NCBI RefSeq assembly: GCF_030348945.1
Contig: NZ_JAUCEN010000002.1
Location: 5,332,001-5,396,000, forward strand
Length of the DNA: 64,000 bases
Source: Peribacillus sp. ACCC06369
GTDB lineage: Bacteria; Bacillota; Bacilli; Bacillales; DSM-1321
Direction: 5' to 3'
Shown here one piece after another: positions 25,470 to 35,311 of this stretch. The position numbers and the translations under genes were made by a program. The notes beneath the pieces are model-generated. The model saw only the letters and a program-made list of their open reading frames with translations, ran no database searches and had not been told where the DNA came from. Position 1 is the stretch's first letter. Every line of letters begins with the position of its first letter.

Positions 25470-26583
25470 GTTCCACTGCCTGTTTACATTTCGCTACAAT
25501 GTATTTCAGATCCTCATCGGATAAATCCAAGTGACATGGTAACGTGAAATGAGATTCACGAAATCTATCGGCATTCGGGAGAGAGGCAAGGGGATATTCC
25601 TCTAGCAATGTGGGTTGTAAATGTAACGGGACCCCATAACAATGCCCCGTGCTTATATGACCCTCTTTTAAATGCCTTTTAAATGTTTCGCATTGCTCTT
25701 TGCTTTTAGACATGACGATAATTTTATAAAATGAAGATTCATTGTGGTCAGATGAAGCTTGGAAGTAAAGACCGTGTTCTTGAAAAATATCTTTTAAATT
25801 CTCTTTATAGAAACGGAAGATTTCCTGCCTGACCTGGATCATCCCATAAGCTTCCTGAACTTGCAGATAACCAAGCAATGCATTAAATTCACTAAGAAGC
25901 ATGTCACCGGATAATACTTGATTGACTGCACCATTTTCATTCCCATGGTGCCTTAACAACTCACAGTATTTGATTAAATCTATATCATCCGATGTAATGA
26001 CACCGCCTGTGGCACTTGTAACAATTTTAGTGGGGTACATTGAGAAAACCCCAGCAAATCCAATTGTACCGGCTTTATATCCATTTATAGTGGCACCAAA
26101 AGCATGTGAAGCATCTTCGATTAGATAAAGATCATTCTCATCACAAAACTCTTTAATCTCAAAGATGTTATCAGGGATCTTTCCAGCAATATATGTAATT
26201 AGGACAACTTTCGTTTTAGGAGTCACGGCGTTCTTCAGGCTATTTAAATCCAAATTGAAATCCTCTAAATTAATATCACAAAGAACGACTCTTCCTTTCG
26301 CATTTTTCACCGCATATACTGGAGAAATAAACGTATTGCTTGGCATGATCACTTCTTTGTCTTCAACATCCAGATACTTTAATATAATTTCAATGGCTGC
26401 CGTTGCACTAGAAAGTGCGACAGCATACTTAGAATCACTGTATTGTCTGACGCTTTCTTCAAATTTCCGGGTAAAATCACCTAGAATTAATCTGCCAGAA
26501 TCCAAAATGTGCTCAATGTTTTTAAGGTATTCCCATTTTACCCAACCTGTTATCACTGGCTTTGTATTTACGATATTCTCCAT
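25459..26583 (-). CDS. DegT/DnrJ/EryC1-family PLP aminotransferase
   Basis: A 374-aa sugar aminotransferase: ALSSATAAIEIILKYL, VIMPSNTFISP, LIEDASHAFGA and the PLP lysine in FSMYPTKIVTSATGG. The ATG at 26583 is preferred because GGATGGAG lies just upstream; an ATG 21 bases earlier overlaps that sequence. It should aminate a keto-sugar nucleotide for the polysaccharide. Confidence 0.9.
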   Translation of the reverse strand: MENIVNTKPVITGWVKWEYLKNIEHILDSGRLILGDFTRKFEESVRQYSDSKYAVALSSATAAIEIILKYLDVEDKEVIMPSNTFISPVYAVKNAKGRVVLCDINLEDFNLDLNSLKNAVTPKTKVVLITYIAGKIPDNIFEIKEFCDENDLYLIEDASHAFGATINGYKAGTIGFAGVFSMYPTKIVTSATGGVITSDDIDLIKYCELLRHHGNENGAVNQVLSGDMLLSEFNALLGYLQVQEAYGMIQVRQEIFRFYKENLKDIFQEHGLYFQASSDHNESSFYKIIVMSKSKEQCETFKRHLKEGHISTGHCYGVPLHLQPTLLEEYPLASLPNADRFRESHFTLPCHLDLSDEDLKYIVAKCKQAVEHGN

Positions 26584-26689
26584 AGAACTCCATCCTTTTT
26601 CCAAAATTAGATCTTCAAGTTAAGTGAGAAGCAGACAAATATAAAATTCTTACTAACCCAATGTTCAAGAAAAACACATTCTTGAATAT

Positions 26690-27862
26690 TCAATGATTAA
26701 TAACGACCAATTCCGATAATGTTCTTTCTATTTTAGAAATCAATTTGGTTTTCTCATAATTCAGGGCTAACAGCTTTACATTTTCTTGCATTTTCATATG
26801 CATTTGTTTGTCTCTCTTCATTGCTTTTACATACTCTATCATTTTTGATATATCACTATATTCAAAACCATGGCCTGCGTGGTATTTTGTCATAACCTCA
26901 TGTTGCCAGCCCTTATAGTTTATTAATGTTGGTTTTCCGGCGGCCCAAAAATCAAAAAGTTTATTTTGACTATTCCTATCCAATATTTCATTATTTCGGA
27001 CAAAACACAGACCCATATGACATACGGCCATTAATAAGTACGCCTCTTTTTTAGATACCTGATCAAGGAAAATAACGTTGTTTAATTTTTTGCTTTCTTT
27101 CACTTGAATTAATCGCTCTTTTTCCCTTCCATCCCCAACAATTAGATAGACAATATCAGGGTCATCCGTCTTTTCGGCAAGCTGTAAAATATAATCGATA
27201 TTATTGATAAATCCTAATGTACCCGCATATAAACAGATAAACTTCGCTTTCAAGTCCAATTTTTCCAATGCTCCTTCTTTATCTTCGGAACAAATCCGAG
27301 AAAAATAGTCTATATCCGCAAAGTTAGTAACCGTTGAAATCTTTTCCTGTTTAACTCCTTTTTTCAATAAATCTTCTTTCATTCCAGGCGAAAGCACGAT
27401 GATTTTATCAGCTGCGGAATAAATCATGCTTTCTAGCTTCAATAACACTCTCTTTAACCATTTATTTCTTATGATTCCCAGCTCAATAGGTATATCTGGC
27501 CATAAATCCCTTACTTCAAACACAAATTTGCTGCGCTTTACCTTAGCAAGAAGCATACCTATTAACCCAATCGTCAATGGAGTCGAGGAAGCATAAACAA
27601 CGTCTACCCCTTTTTCCTTCACCCCAATAAAGAAACTCTTATACATATAATGAATGAACGATAGTAATCTTTTCAGGTAACCATATTCTTGTTTATATTT
27701 AGTTTTGGTTGATATTATCTTTATTCCCCCACACGAATCTGTGGCATTTCCGGTGATGATGGTGACTTTATTATTTTTAGAAACTAAAAATTTGGCTATT
27801 TCATAAGATCGAGTACTTCCTTTATCGGTATTAAAATATTGATGCAAATAAAGAATTTTCAC
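26690..27862 (-). CDS. Glycosyltransferase family 4
   Basis: A 390-aa GT-B enzyme. N-terminal YLHQYFNTDKGSTRSYEIA, the WbuB-like region FEVRDLWPDIPIELG, then ADKIIVLSPGMKEDLLKKGV, YAGTLGFINN, VGDGREKERL and SQNKLFDFWAAGKPTL. WbuB-type enzymes often act early in the unit. It is the first conserved gene of the cluster after the broken beta-helix gene. Confidence 0.9.
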   Translation of the reverse strand: MKILYLHQYFNTDKGSTRSYEIAKFLVSKNNKVTIITGNATDSCGGIKIISTKTKYKQEYGYLKRLLSFIHYMYKSFFIGVKEKGVDVVYASSTPLTIGLIGMLLAKVKRSKFVFEVRDLWPDIPIELGIIRNKWLKRVLLKLESMIYSAADKIIVLSPGMKEDLLKKGVKQEKISTVTNFADIDYFSRICSEDKEGALEKLDLKAKFICLYAGTLGFINNIDYILQLAEKTDDPDIVYLIVGDGREKERLIQVKESKKLNNVIFLDQVSKKEAYLLMAVCHMGLCFVRNNEILDRNSQNKLFDFWAAGKPTLINYKGWQHEVMTKYHAGHGFEYSDISKMIEYVKAMKRDKQMHMKMQENVKLLALNYEKTKLISKIERTLSELVVINH

Positions 27863-28051
27863 TTTATCACTTCCTTATACCCAGTGTGAATCAGTTGATT
27901 TACTGATGATTGCTTTCACCCAGATATCAAATGTAACATCGAATATAGTTGAACCCTGTCCCTTTTTTAGAATGGGTCGTTTTAATTTTGAAACCTACTA
28001 GATAGATAAACCTTATCGCCAATAAGCTAAAAAGGGCTTCACCATCTTGCA

Positions 28052-29636
28052 TCATTGTTTTTTCCTCTCTTTAGGTTGGTTCCAGTCTAGGAGGGCTGAG
28101 ATCGCAATCCAATTATCCAGGCGGTTGTGAACCGTTTTGTCTTGTACATGGATTTCACGTCCAACTTCGGTAAATATGTTATTCCTTTCAATCACGTTAT
28201 TTTCCATGTTCAAAGTGGTAATGGCATAGTCATTTGTAGGGCTGCCATTATTATGGGACCCCCTGATACCAATGCCCGCTTGAATAAACTTTTCGTCGGA
28301 TTTGTTAATGTGGTTAATGATGTTTCCTTGGAGTTTGGTGAACTTATTGGAACTAAGAATCGCAATCCCATTGTTGAAGCTATTTTCAATGGTATTGCCC
28401 TCAATAAGTGCATTTTTGGTCACATGGATACTGATGCCTCCCCATTCCTCGACATTAGCCTGGACATTATTCACATAATTGCCTTTAATCACGACCGTTT
28501 GCAGGAATCCCATTTCCGTTTCAGATATTCCCTACAATCTTGATGTTGCTGGGTGGATAAGCTGAGACACTTCCTCCCTTGTAATCCAATCCTCCGACAA
28601 TGATTGGAAAACGCGTATTTAAGATGACATTATTCGTGAAGGAAACATTATGGCCTGAATGGGTGTCAATCCCTTCCCATGATGGGTTATTCGCCACCAC
28701 ATTCCCATCAATTACGATCGTGTCACTTCGCGGAAACTTTGATTGAGTCATGACATCTCCCGCTTTGTCTTTCCGGTGGCTAAAGGCCATGCCATAGCTT
28801 TGCTTGGTATTTCCCACTGTCTCCCCAGGTCCAAGATCTCTCACCGTCGTATGCCTTACAGTCACGTTACTAGCAGAATACCCTCCGATGCCTGCATATC
28901 CAATATCTTTTATGATCATTTTGTTTCTTTTTCTTGAATCAGACCCTTTGACAGTGACTCCATTTACGTGTTCTAAATAAATGCCATATCCCTCATACCC
29001 GGTGATTTGAACATCTTCGATCAGGATATTTTGAAGCCTCTCCAAATCGTTCGTAACCGAATAGACAGACACCAAATCAGCCGTGGATTTGGATTGATCG
29101 ATTGCAGTTACCTCGATCCCCCTGTTCCGTGCCGAATAATGGTTCCTCGGTTCACCAGTTCGGGGATCTTCCGTCCGTCTTTTCCCATCGAGTATCAGGT
29201 TCTTGACACCAGTATGACTCACCATGATTTTTATGGTGACAGCATCGCTTGTGGGCTGGGTACACATTGTCGTGACGGGCCTATCATTCTCTACCGTCCC
29301 TTCTAAAGTTACCCCTTCCTTCATCACAATAAAGGCACTCGCCGTGAACTGGCCTTTTGACAAACGAACCGTTCCTCGTTTCCCATTCGATTCATCTTGC
29401 GGGTAGACTGAAACCCTCGTAATGGCCTTATTAAGGATTCTCCGGATCGTTGTGGTGGAAGAGTTTGCTTCTAGTGACAACGTTTGTTTTAACTTCCCGT
29501 TATTGTCCAATAACTGAATAGAAGTTCCCGTTGTGGGACCGCAGACCTCGTTTGCCCCGACGGTAGTTGACTGGAAGGAGAAGAACGCCATGATAAGCAC
29601 GGTAAATATTCCTGTTATTTCATATAATTGTTTCAT
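28052..29636 (-). pseudogene. Secreted parallel beta-helix protein interrupted by a frameshift
   Basis: Two adjoining frames together encode one protein of about 525 residues. The first (to 28521) has a signal peptide (MKQLYEITGIFTVLIMAFFS...VGA) and repeats such as NVTVRHTTVRDLGPG; it stops after KIVGNI. The second continues with TVVIKGNYVNNVQANVEEWGG and more beta-helix repeats. Removing one G from the GGG at about 28530-28532 joins them as IKIVG-ISETEMG. The ATG at 29636 is chosen for GGGAG upstream. Such proteins often cut or bind polysaccharide. The frameshift may be real or a sequencing error. Confidence 0.75.
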
Positions 29637-30010
29637 CTGAAAACTCCCATGTCTTTTATTCATTTTTCGACAGTTGTTTTACACATTCCATGAGCCGATA
29701 TCAAGGAAACCATAGTCGGCCTAGAAAAAAGGGGGGGCATATCTAATGTTACATGGGAAGGAAGATGTCCATTTCTCAAAATCGACATAACATGTGCTAA
29801 TCTTGGAACAGTTGCTTAAACGTACGGCTAATTCGACAATTTCCCCATACAAAAAAACCTTCAATCGAATATGGAATAAAGGGTTAAACCGGATTGTGAT
29901 TGGGGAAAACAAACCTTCTTGCGTGGCTATTGAAAAGTGAATGGCCGGTTAATGCGTGCTTTATAAGGAATGTTCAGCGATTACGAGGGGGGACATCTGT
30001 CATTCAAAAG

Positions 30011-30047
30011 AAAAAGCCTTTCCCCGTTTGTTTACCGGGAAAAGGCT
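30011..30047 (-). terminator. Second terminator downstream of parMR
   Basis: On the minus strand a stem of about 12 bp (agccttttcccgg / cggggaaaggct, one mismatch) is followed by TTTTTCTTTT. The rest of 29637-30120 shows no gene that I can support. Confidence 0.7.
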
Positions 30048-30120
30048 GCAGCTTAATATACTCTTTTTTATGTCTAGTTTAACGGGGTATGTATCATTCT
30101 TATAGCCCCCGCAAAAGAAA

Positions 30121-30156
30121 AAGGAGGATATCCAACTTATCGTCAAATATCCTCCT
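30121..30156 (-). terminator. Terminator directly after parR
   Basis: Stem aggaggatat / atatcctcct, followed on the minus strand by TTTTTCTTTT. Confidence 0.8.
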
Positions 30157-30161
30157 ATAGT

Positions 30162-30713
30162 TCACTGGTTCATTTGATCAAGAAAATCACCCAGGAGATC
30201 GTCGAGATTTTCCTCTTCCTCTTTCGGTTCGGGTTCTTTCACTTGTTGTTCAGTTTCATCCAAACTATTCCAATCAAAGTCATCCAGGTCTTTCTTAGGC
30301 AGGTCTTCCTGGACCTCCCCAGCTTCCGTTTCTTCAGGCTCGGCCTGCATATACGATTCCTCATTCAATACATTGCCGTTCAAAGAGGCAAGCAAGGCCG
30401 TAGCGCGTAAAGGATCGGATAAAAGGTTGTACATAATCGTTCCGAGCATAGCTTCTGAGTGGGAATGCTTGAGCCAATCACGCTGAGATTTGCTTAGCTT
30501 GTTCGGCATGGGCAGGGCAATCATTTCCCGATCCTGATGGGTGGATTGCCCGACTCCATCGAGAACATACTCGGCAATTTTACTGGAAAAATTCCTTCTT
30601 TCCGTTTCCTTCAATTTCTGCAGCTGTCTTAACGTATAGTCTGATACATCCGAAGGGATACGAAAAGTGATGGCTTGCCCTCTTTTAATTTCAGAAGAAG
30701 CTGTTTTTTTCAT
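30162..30713 (-). CDS. ParR-like centromere-binding adaptor
   Basis: A 183-aa protein directly downstream of the actin-like gene (eight-base gap, GGTGAGAGA before ATG). The N-terminus (ITFRIPSDVSDYTLRQLQKLKE) fits a ribbon-helix-helix DNA-binding fold. The C-terminal 60 residues are very acidic and end LDDLLGDFLDQMNQ, the kind of amphipathic tail by which ParR proteins engage ParM filaments. It should bind the iterons upstream of parM and repress the operon. The assignment rests on position and layout. Confidence 0.75.
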   Translation of the reverse strand: MKKTASSEIKRGQAITFRIPSDVSDYTLRQLQKLKETERRNFSSKIAEYVLDGVGQSTHQDREMIALPMPNKLSKSQRDWLKHSHSEAMLGTIMYNLLSDPLRATALLASLNGNVLNEESYMQAEPEETEAGEVQEDLPKKDLDDFDWNSLDETEQQVKEPEPKEEEENLDDLLGDFLDQMNQ

Positions 30714-30721
30714 TCTCTCAC

Positions 30722-31915
30722 CTATTTAATGGAGCCCGATCTTTGTTCTTTCTTCTTTTGCTGGGACTGATTCTGTTCCTTTGCATTCCGGCGGTTAAAA
30801 TCCGAAATCAATTTATAATAGGCGTTTGCCATCATCCAAACGCTTTCCCGCTCATCTTCGAAAAAGTCTATGTTATAGCCATCGAAATTTTGATTCAATG
30901 TTTTCAAGTAATCTTTCAGGACAATCGATCCCCCGCCTACAAAATAGCAGATTTCCGTTTGTGAATTTTTTTGCCATACGTTGCGCAGGTGGCGATATTG
31001 CTTTTTGGCCAGTTCTCCCAAAATACGGTCAACGATATCATGGACGCTTGTCCGGCTTCCGCGAACCATAATATGATTGCGATCATTTTTCTTCGTGATG
31101 ATTTCAACGACATCGCGCCTGCTGTCCAACTCGACACCATGTTTCTTCCTGATTTCTTCGCGAATTGCTTCAAGAGCTTCAGCTACTCCTAAATTGAATC
31201 CTTGTGCCTTGTCATCGTCAACTTTACGATTTTTAATGACCGCGATATCTGTCGATAGACCACCGATATCCTGAATGAGGATTCTTCTATCTATTAATTC
31301 ACGGTTAATGATATTCAAATCTTTATCCATGACCAAATTTATGTATGCTGCAAAGCCCTCTGGATAGACTTTTACTTCATCGAATTTGATATTAACTTTC
31401 AACCCTTGGTATTTAGGGGTAATTAAAAATTCCACCTGATGGACAGATCCGAGTAATTTCGACCGATACCCGACGTCTTTTCCTTCTTTAACCTCACGAA
31501 GAGGCAGGCCTGTTCCAAGTGTATAATTGGCTTCCACAACATTATTAACTTTTTTGAATGTATCATTGTTCCCCTGTTTGGCAGCGTCTAATGCCAGAGC
31601 CGCAAAAAGCATGACCAATGTTTGATCTTCTTCTGATTTGCTGCTTCCCAAATCCAATTCGGTAGGATTATCGCTTTTTGTCGCTAAGTTCCCAACGCGA
31701 TAAATAGCATTATTATCTTGAAGGGCTGGTGAATGAACTCTGATATGAATCCCTTCCAATGGGTTTTTTTCATCAAGTTCCTCAATCCCGATAACTGGAC
31801 GATCCTCTATGTCTTTTGCAATGACGTTCGGTATATAAAGTTCAGACTCTAGCTTTCCAAAAATAGCCTTGATAGCATCATTTCCTACGTCTATTGCTGC
31901 GATTCTAGAACTCAT
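30722..31915 (-). CDS. ParM/StbA-family actin-like ATPase
   Basis: A 397-aa protein of the actin superfamily: phosphate-1 motif AAIDVGNDAIKAIFGK, connecting region and phosphate-2 motif LIQDIGGLSTDIAVI, adenosine motif YFVGGGSIVLKDYL. ParM filaments push DNA copies apart. AAAGGGG precedes the ATG. The promoter region has a TGTNNACA iteron array that is a likely parC. No plasmid replication gene is nearby, so this could be a chromosomal copy with another role. A decayed copy of its 5' end is at 32690-32979. Confidence 0.9.
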   Translation of the reverse strand: MSSRIAAIDVGNDAIKAIFGKLESELYIPNVIAKDIEDRPVIGIEELDEKNPLEGIHIRVHSPALQDNNAIYRVGNLATKSDNPTELDLGSSKSEEDQTLVMLFAALALDAAKQGNNDTFKKVNNVVEANYTLGTGLPLREVKEGKDVGYRSKLLGSVHQVEFLITPKYQGLKVNIKFDEVKVYPEGFAAYINLVMDKDLNIINRELIDRRILIQDIGGLSTDIAVIKNRKVDDDKAQGFNLGVAEALEAIREEIRKKHGVELDSRRDVVEIITKKNDRNHIMVRGSRTSVHDIVDRILGELAKKQYRHLRNVWQKNSQTEICYFVGGGSIVLKDYLKTLNQNFDGYNIDFFEDERESVWMMANAYYKLISDFNRRNAKEQNQSQQKKKEQRSGSIK

Positions 31916-32040
31916 CTAAAAACATCCCCTTTTTAATAGAAAAAAATTTAAGTGAAGCCTTCCCTTTAAGAATAGGAAAAGTTTCCACGATAGTCAATCC
32001 TTCATAAGTTGTAGCTATATTTGTCGAATTGTTTTCAAAT

Positions 32041-32165
32041 TGTTTACAATAGGAACAAATATGTATACACCTTATATATAGCAATGTGTACGTGGTTGCA
32101 AACATGTATACTCATTTGTGTACAATGTGTCTATTTTTGTTTACATGCATACGTATTTGTAAACA
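32041..32165. repeat. TGTNNACA iteron array 1 (candidate parC)
   Basis: Nine copies of the palindromic 8-mer TGTNNACA start at 32041, 32062, 32086, 32097, 32105, 32117, 32138, 32146 and 32158; five are perfect. Spacings cluster around 8, 12 and 21 bases. The array lies about 125-250 bases upstream of parM, where type II centromeres and operators are found. Confidence 0.65.
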
Positions 32166-32281
32166 AACCAAATAATGTATTTTTTTCAATCTTTCTTCTT
32201 GCAAAAATTAGCGTATAAATAGCACTTTGGGTATGGTAATAAATGGACGATTCACTAACTGAACTGTATGGAGGTATTCAA

Positions 32282-32685
32282 ATGAATGAAAAAATACAGA
32301 TCTTCCCCGATTTCCGGACCCCTATTGGCGCAGTGCGTTAACTTTCCCTTCTTTTTCTAAACTAGATATAGATCTAACCACTGATATCTTAATAGTAGGC
32401 GGCGGAATTACTGTAATCACATCTGCTTATCTACTAGTTAAACAAGGTGTTAAAGTCACACTGATTGAAACAGGCGAAATCTTTACTGGAACGACAGGAC
32501 ACACTACAGCAAAAATCACGGTGCAGCACGGCTTGATTTACGACCAATTTATTACTGATCACAGTGAGGAATGGGCCAGACTATACTATATGAGGCCAAC
32601 ACTGAAGGAACGGAGCTATCAAAGGATTGATAGAAGAACATTCTATTGAATGTACAAGATGCTTATGTATACGCAAATACTAATG
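32282..32685 (+). pseudogene. Decayed 5' copy of the yhfW-like oxidoreductase gene
   Basis: This matches the first 400 bases of the intact gene at 33345 (same GGAGGTATTCAAATG start, same GGCGGCGGAATTAC nucleotide-binding codons) but has several indels and stops, and it ends abruptly where the second parM copy begins. It is the downstream part of the first duplication unit. Confidence 0.85.
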
Positions 32686-32689
32686 TTTG

Positions 32690-32979
32690 GTCCTCCTCTG
32701 ATTTACTGCTCCCCAAATCTAGTTCTGTTGGGTTATCACTTTTTGTCGCTAAATTTCCGACACGATAAATGGCATTATCGTCTTGCAAGGCTGGTGAATG
32801 GACTCTAATATGTATCCCTTCCAAGGTTTTTTTACATCGAGTTCTTCGATTCCTATGACTGGCCGATTTTCATGTCTTTTGCAATGACATTTGGCATATA
32901 TAGTTTTAGGCTCTAGCTTTCCATATATAGTTTTAATCGCATCATTTCCTACGTCTACTGCTGCGATTCTAGAACTCAT
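32690..32979 (-). pseudogene. Decayed 5' copy of parM
   Basis: The first 76 codons can be read (MSSRIAAVDVGNDAIKTIYGK) and match parM at 31620-31915, with frameshifts and no downstream part. It has the same upstream region as the intact gene. The truncation point coincides with the end of the yhfW-like fragment. Confidence 0.85.
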
Positions 32980-33103
32980 CTAAAAACACCCCCTTTTTCA
33001 TAGAAAAAATTAGGTGGAGCACTCTCGATAGAAGAGATTTCTATATTAGTCGATGCTTCATTAGCTGTAGCTTTATTTTCATTTGTCGAATTGTATTCAT
33101 TTT

Positions 33104-33228
33104 TGTATACATTAGGAACAAGCATGTATACACCTTATATATAGCCATGTGTACGTATTTGTAAACATGTATACATATTTGTGTACAATGCATCTATTTT
33201 TGTTTACATGTATACATAATTGTAAACA
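33104..33228. repeat. TGTNNACA iteron array 2, duplicated and better preserved
   Basis: Copies start at 33104, 33125, 33149, 33160, 33168, 33180, 33201, 33209 and 33221; eight of nine are perfect. Spacings match array 1 position for position. It now lies between the truncated parM copy and the intact oxidoreductase gene. Confidence 0.65.
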
Positions 33229-33344
33229 AACCAAATAATGTAATTTTTTAATCTTTCTTCTTACAAAAATAAGCGTATAAATAGCGGATTTGGGTATGGT
33301 AATAAATGGACAATTCAACTAATGAACTGTATGGAGGTATTCAA

Positions 33345-34865
33345 ATGACTGAAAAAAATACAGACCTTCCCCGATTTCCGGAACCGTATTGGCGCAGTGA
33401 GTTAACTTTCCCTTCTTTTTCTAAACTAGATACAGACTTAACAACTGATGTCTTAATAGTGGGCGGCGGAATTACCGGAATCACATCTGCTTATCTACTA
33501 GCTAAACAAGGGGTTAAAGTCACACTGATTGAAGCAGGCGAAATCCTTACTGGAACGACAGGACACACTACGGCAAAAATCACGGCTCAGCATGGCTTGA
33601 TTTATGACCAGTTGATCACTGACCATGGTGTCGAGAAGGCCAAACTTTATTATGAAGCCAACGCAGATGGAATGAAGCTGATCAAAGACTTGGTAGAAGA
33701 ACATTCGATTGATTGTAATTTGACTGAACAGGATGCCTATGTGTACGCAAATACGGAGGAATATAAAAGCAAAATTCAAAATGAATTGAAAGCCTATCAA
33801 AAACTCGGCATTCGCGGGGATTATGCGGAGAATATCCCTTTCTCCATTCCTTGTAAAGCTGCTGTGATAATGAAAGATCAAGCACAGTTTCATCCGTTAA
33901 AATACTTAACTGCCCTCATTTCAACCATTCTCGAGAGCGGTGGCACCATTTATGAACGGACAACGGCCATGAAGATCGAAGACGGCGATCCACCGACCGT
34001 TCAGACCGATACTGGACATACAATCAAAAGCAATCAGGTCATCGTTGCCTCCCACTTCCCCTTTAATGATGAAAAGGGCTTATACTTTGCCCGTGTTCAT
34101 GTAAGTAGGTCCTATGTGCTTGGCATCAAGACTGAACAGGAGTATCCAGGCGGGATGTATTACAGTGCCGACAGCCCTAGCCGCTCCCTTCGCTATACCG
34201 AATTGGACAATGGGGAAAAACTTATACTTGTTGGCGGAGATGGCCATAAAACAGGCCAGGGAATCTCGACGATCGAGCATTATGAAGCACTGAAGGACTT
34301 CAGTGCCCAGTATTTCGATGTGAAAGACATTCCCTACCGCTGGTCGGCACAGGATATTGTGACACCAGATAATATCCCCTTCGTCGGTCCAGTGACATCC
34401 AATCAGCAAAACGTCCTGATAGCTACCGGCTATGCGAAATGGGGAATGACGAACGGATCGATTGCCGCCAAGATCTTAACTGACCGGATTTTACAAAGAG
34501 CTAACCGGTATGCAGAATTGTATGATCCTGCCCGTTTAAAAGGCGTGAAGAATATTCTTCAAGATAATGCTGATGTGGCGAAGCATCTGATCAAAGGCAA
34601 ATTGGCTGTCAATCATAAAACGCCGGAAGACATAGGAATTGATGAAGGAGCAATCGTGAAGGTGAATGGAGACAAAGCTGGGTGTTACCGTGATCATGAT
34701 GGCCAGCTTCATATCGTTGATTCCACATGTACACACATGGGGTGTGAAGTTGCCTGGAATAGCGGCGACCGTACTTGGGATTGCCCTTGCCATGGCTCCC
34801 GCTACTCCATCGCTGGTGAAGTGTTGAATGGCCCTGCTGTCGAACCATTGAAGAAAATTCGCTGA
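33345..34865 (+). CDS. FAD-dependent oxidoreductase with C-terminal Rieske domain (YhfW-like)
   Basis: A 506-aa protein. Residues 1-390 are a DadA/GlpO-type FAD domain with DVLIVGGGITGITSAYLLAKQG, LIEAGEILTGTTGHTTAK and a C-terminal GYAKWGMTNGSIAAK. Residues about 410-506 are a Rieske [2Fe-2S] domain with CTHMGC and CPCHGS ligands. This is the architecture of B. subtilis YhfW, whose substrate is unknown to me. The ATG at 33345 has GGAGG at a good distance; an ATG 39 bases upstream does not. Confidence 0.92.
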   Translation: MTEKNTDLPRFPEPYWRSELTFPSFSKLDTDLTTDVLIVGGGITGITSAYLLAKQGVKVTLIEAGEILTGTTGHTTAKITAQHGLIYDQLITDHGVEKAKLYYEANADGMKLIKDLVEEHSIDCNLTEQDAYVYANTEEYKSKIQNELKAYQKLGIRGDYAENIPFSIPCKAAVIMKDQAQFHPLKYLTALISTILESGGTIYERTTAMKIEDGDPPTVQTDTGHTIKSNQVIVASHFPFNDEKGLYFARVHVSRSYVLGIKTEQEYPGGMYYSADSPSRSLRYTELDNGEKLILVGGDGHKTGQGISTIEHYEALKDFSAQYFDVKDIPYRWSAQDIVTPDNIPFVGPVTSNQQNVLIATGYAKWGMTNGSIAAKILTDRILQRANRYAELYDPARLKGVKNILQDNADVAKHLIKGKLAVNHKTPEDIGIDEGAIVKVNGDKAGCYRDHDGQLHIVDSTCTHMGCEVAWNSGDRTWDCPCHGSRYSIAGEVLNGPAVEPLKKIR

Positions 34866-34977
34866 CTGCCAATTTGTGATTTTATCTAATAGTCGACTGG
34901 GCCCGCCGTTTTCCTTATACTGAAGTTACTGCATAGTTGAATGGCTGCAAATAACTCTGAAAAGGATTGAATTGAAC

Positions 34978-35172
34978 ATGAACGGTAAAAACCGGAAAGA
35001 TATTACCCCAGGTGCCTCTGTGGACATTGTACTTAAAGCAGATCAACGCACCGGAAAACTGACAAGCGGCACTGTAAAGGATATTTTAACCAACTCCAGC
35101 ACCCACCCTCATGGTATTAAAGTAAGATTGACTGATGGCCAGGTGGGCAGGGTTCAAGTCATTCATAAGTAA
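34978..35172 (+). CDS. ywbE: YwbE-family protein
   Basis: A 64-aa protein starting MNGKNRKDITPG and containing THPHGIKVRLTDGQVGRVQ, the conserved pattern of the YwbE family (KOW-like beta-barrel). AAAGGA precedes the ATG; a TTG six bases upstream is possible. Its role is unknown. A terminator follows. Confidence 0.88.
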   Translation: MNGKNRKDITPGASVDIVLKADQRTGKLTSGTVKDILTNSSTHPHGIKVRLTDGQVGRVQVIHK

Positions 35173-35176
35173 TGTG

Positions 35177-35204
35177 CACTCGGTCCAGGCCGAGTGTTTT
35201 TTTT
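35177..35204 (+). terminator. Terminator after ywbE
   Basis: Stem cactcgg / ccgagtg followed by eight Ts. Confidence 0.88.
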
Positions 35205-35311
35205 GTGATTGTTCGATGAATTAATGACAAAGGGGATATTTCAATCATGTTTCCCGTTCATAATTCGTACAATAGGGGTGAGATTATCTCTTTAAAAAGG
35301 CTGGTGTCAAA

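Noticed and set aside
29721..30082. Short ORFs on both strands between the beta-helix gene and parR
   Set aside because: No ribosome binding site, and they overlap hairpins; composition is not protein-like.
32041..33228. CRISPR array
   Set aside because: The repeat unit is an 8-base palindrome with irregular short spacing, unlike CRISPR repeats and spacers.
31916..33344. Insertion sequence or transposon to explain the repeated DNA
   Set aside because: There is no transposase frame and no terminal inverted repeat; the pattern is explained by a simple tandem duplication.
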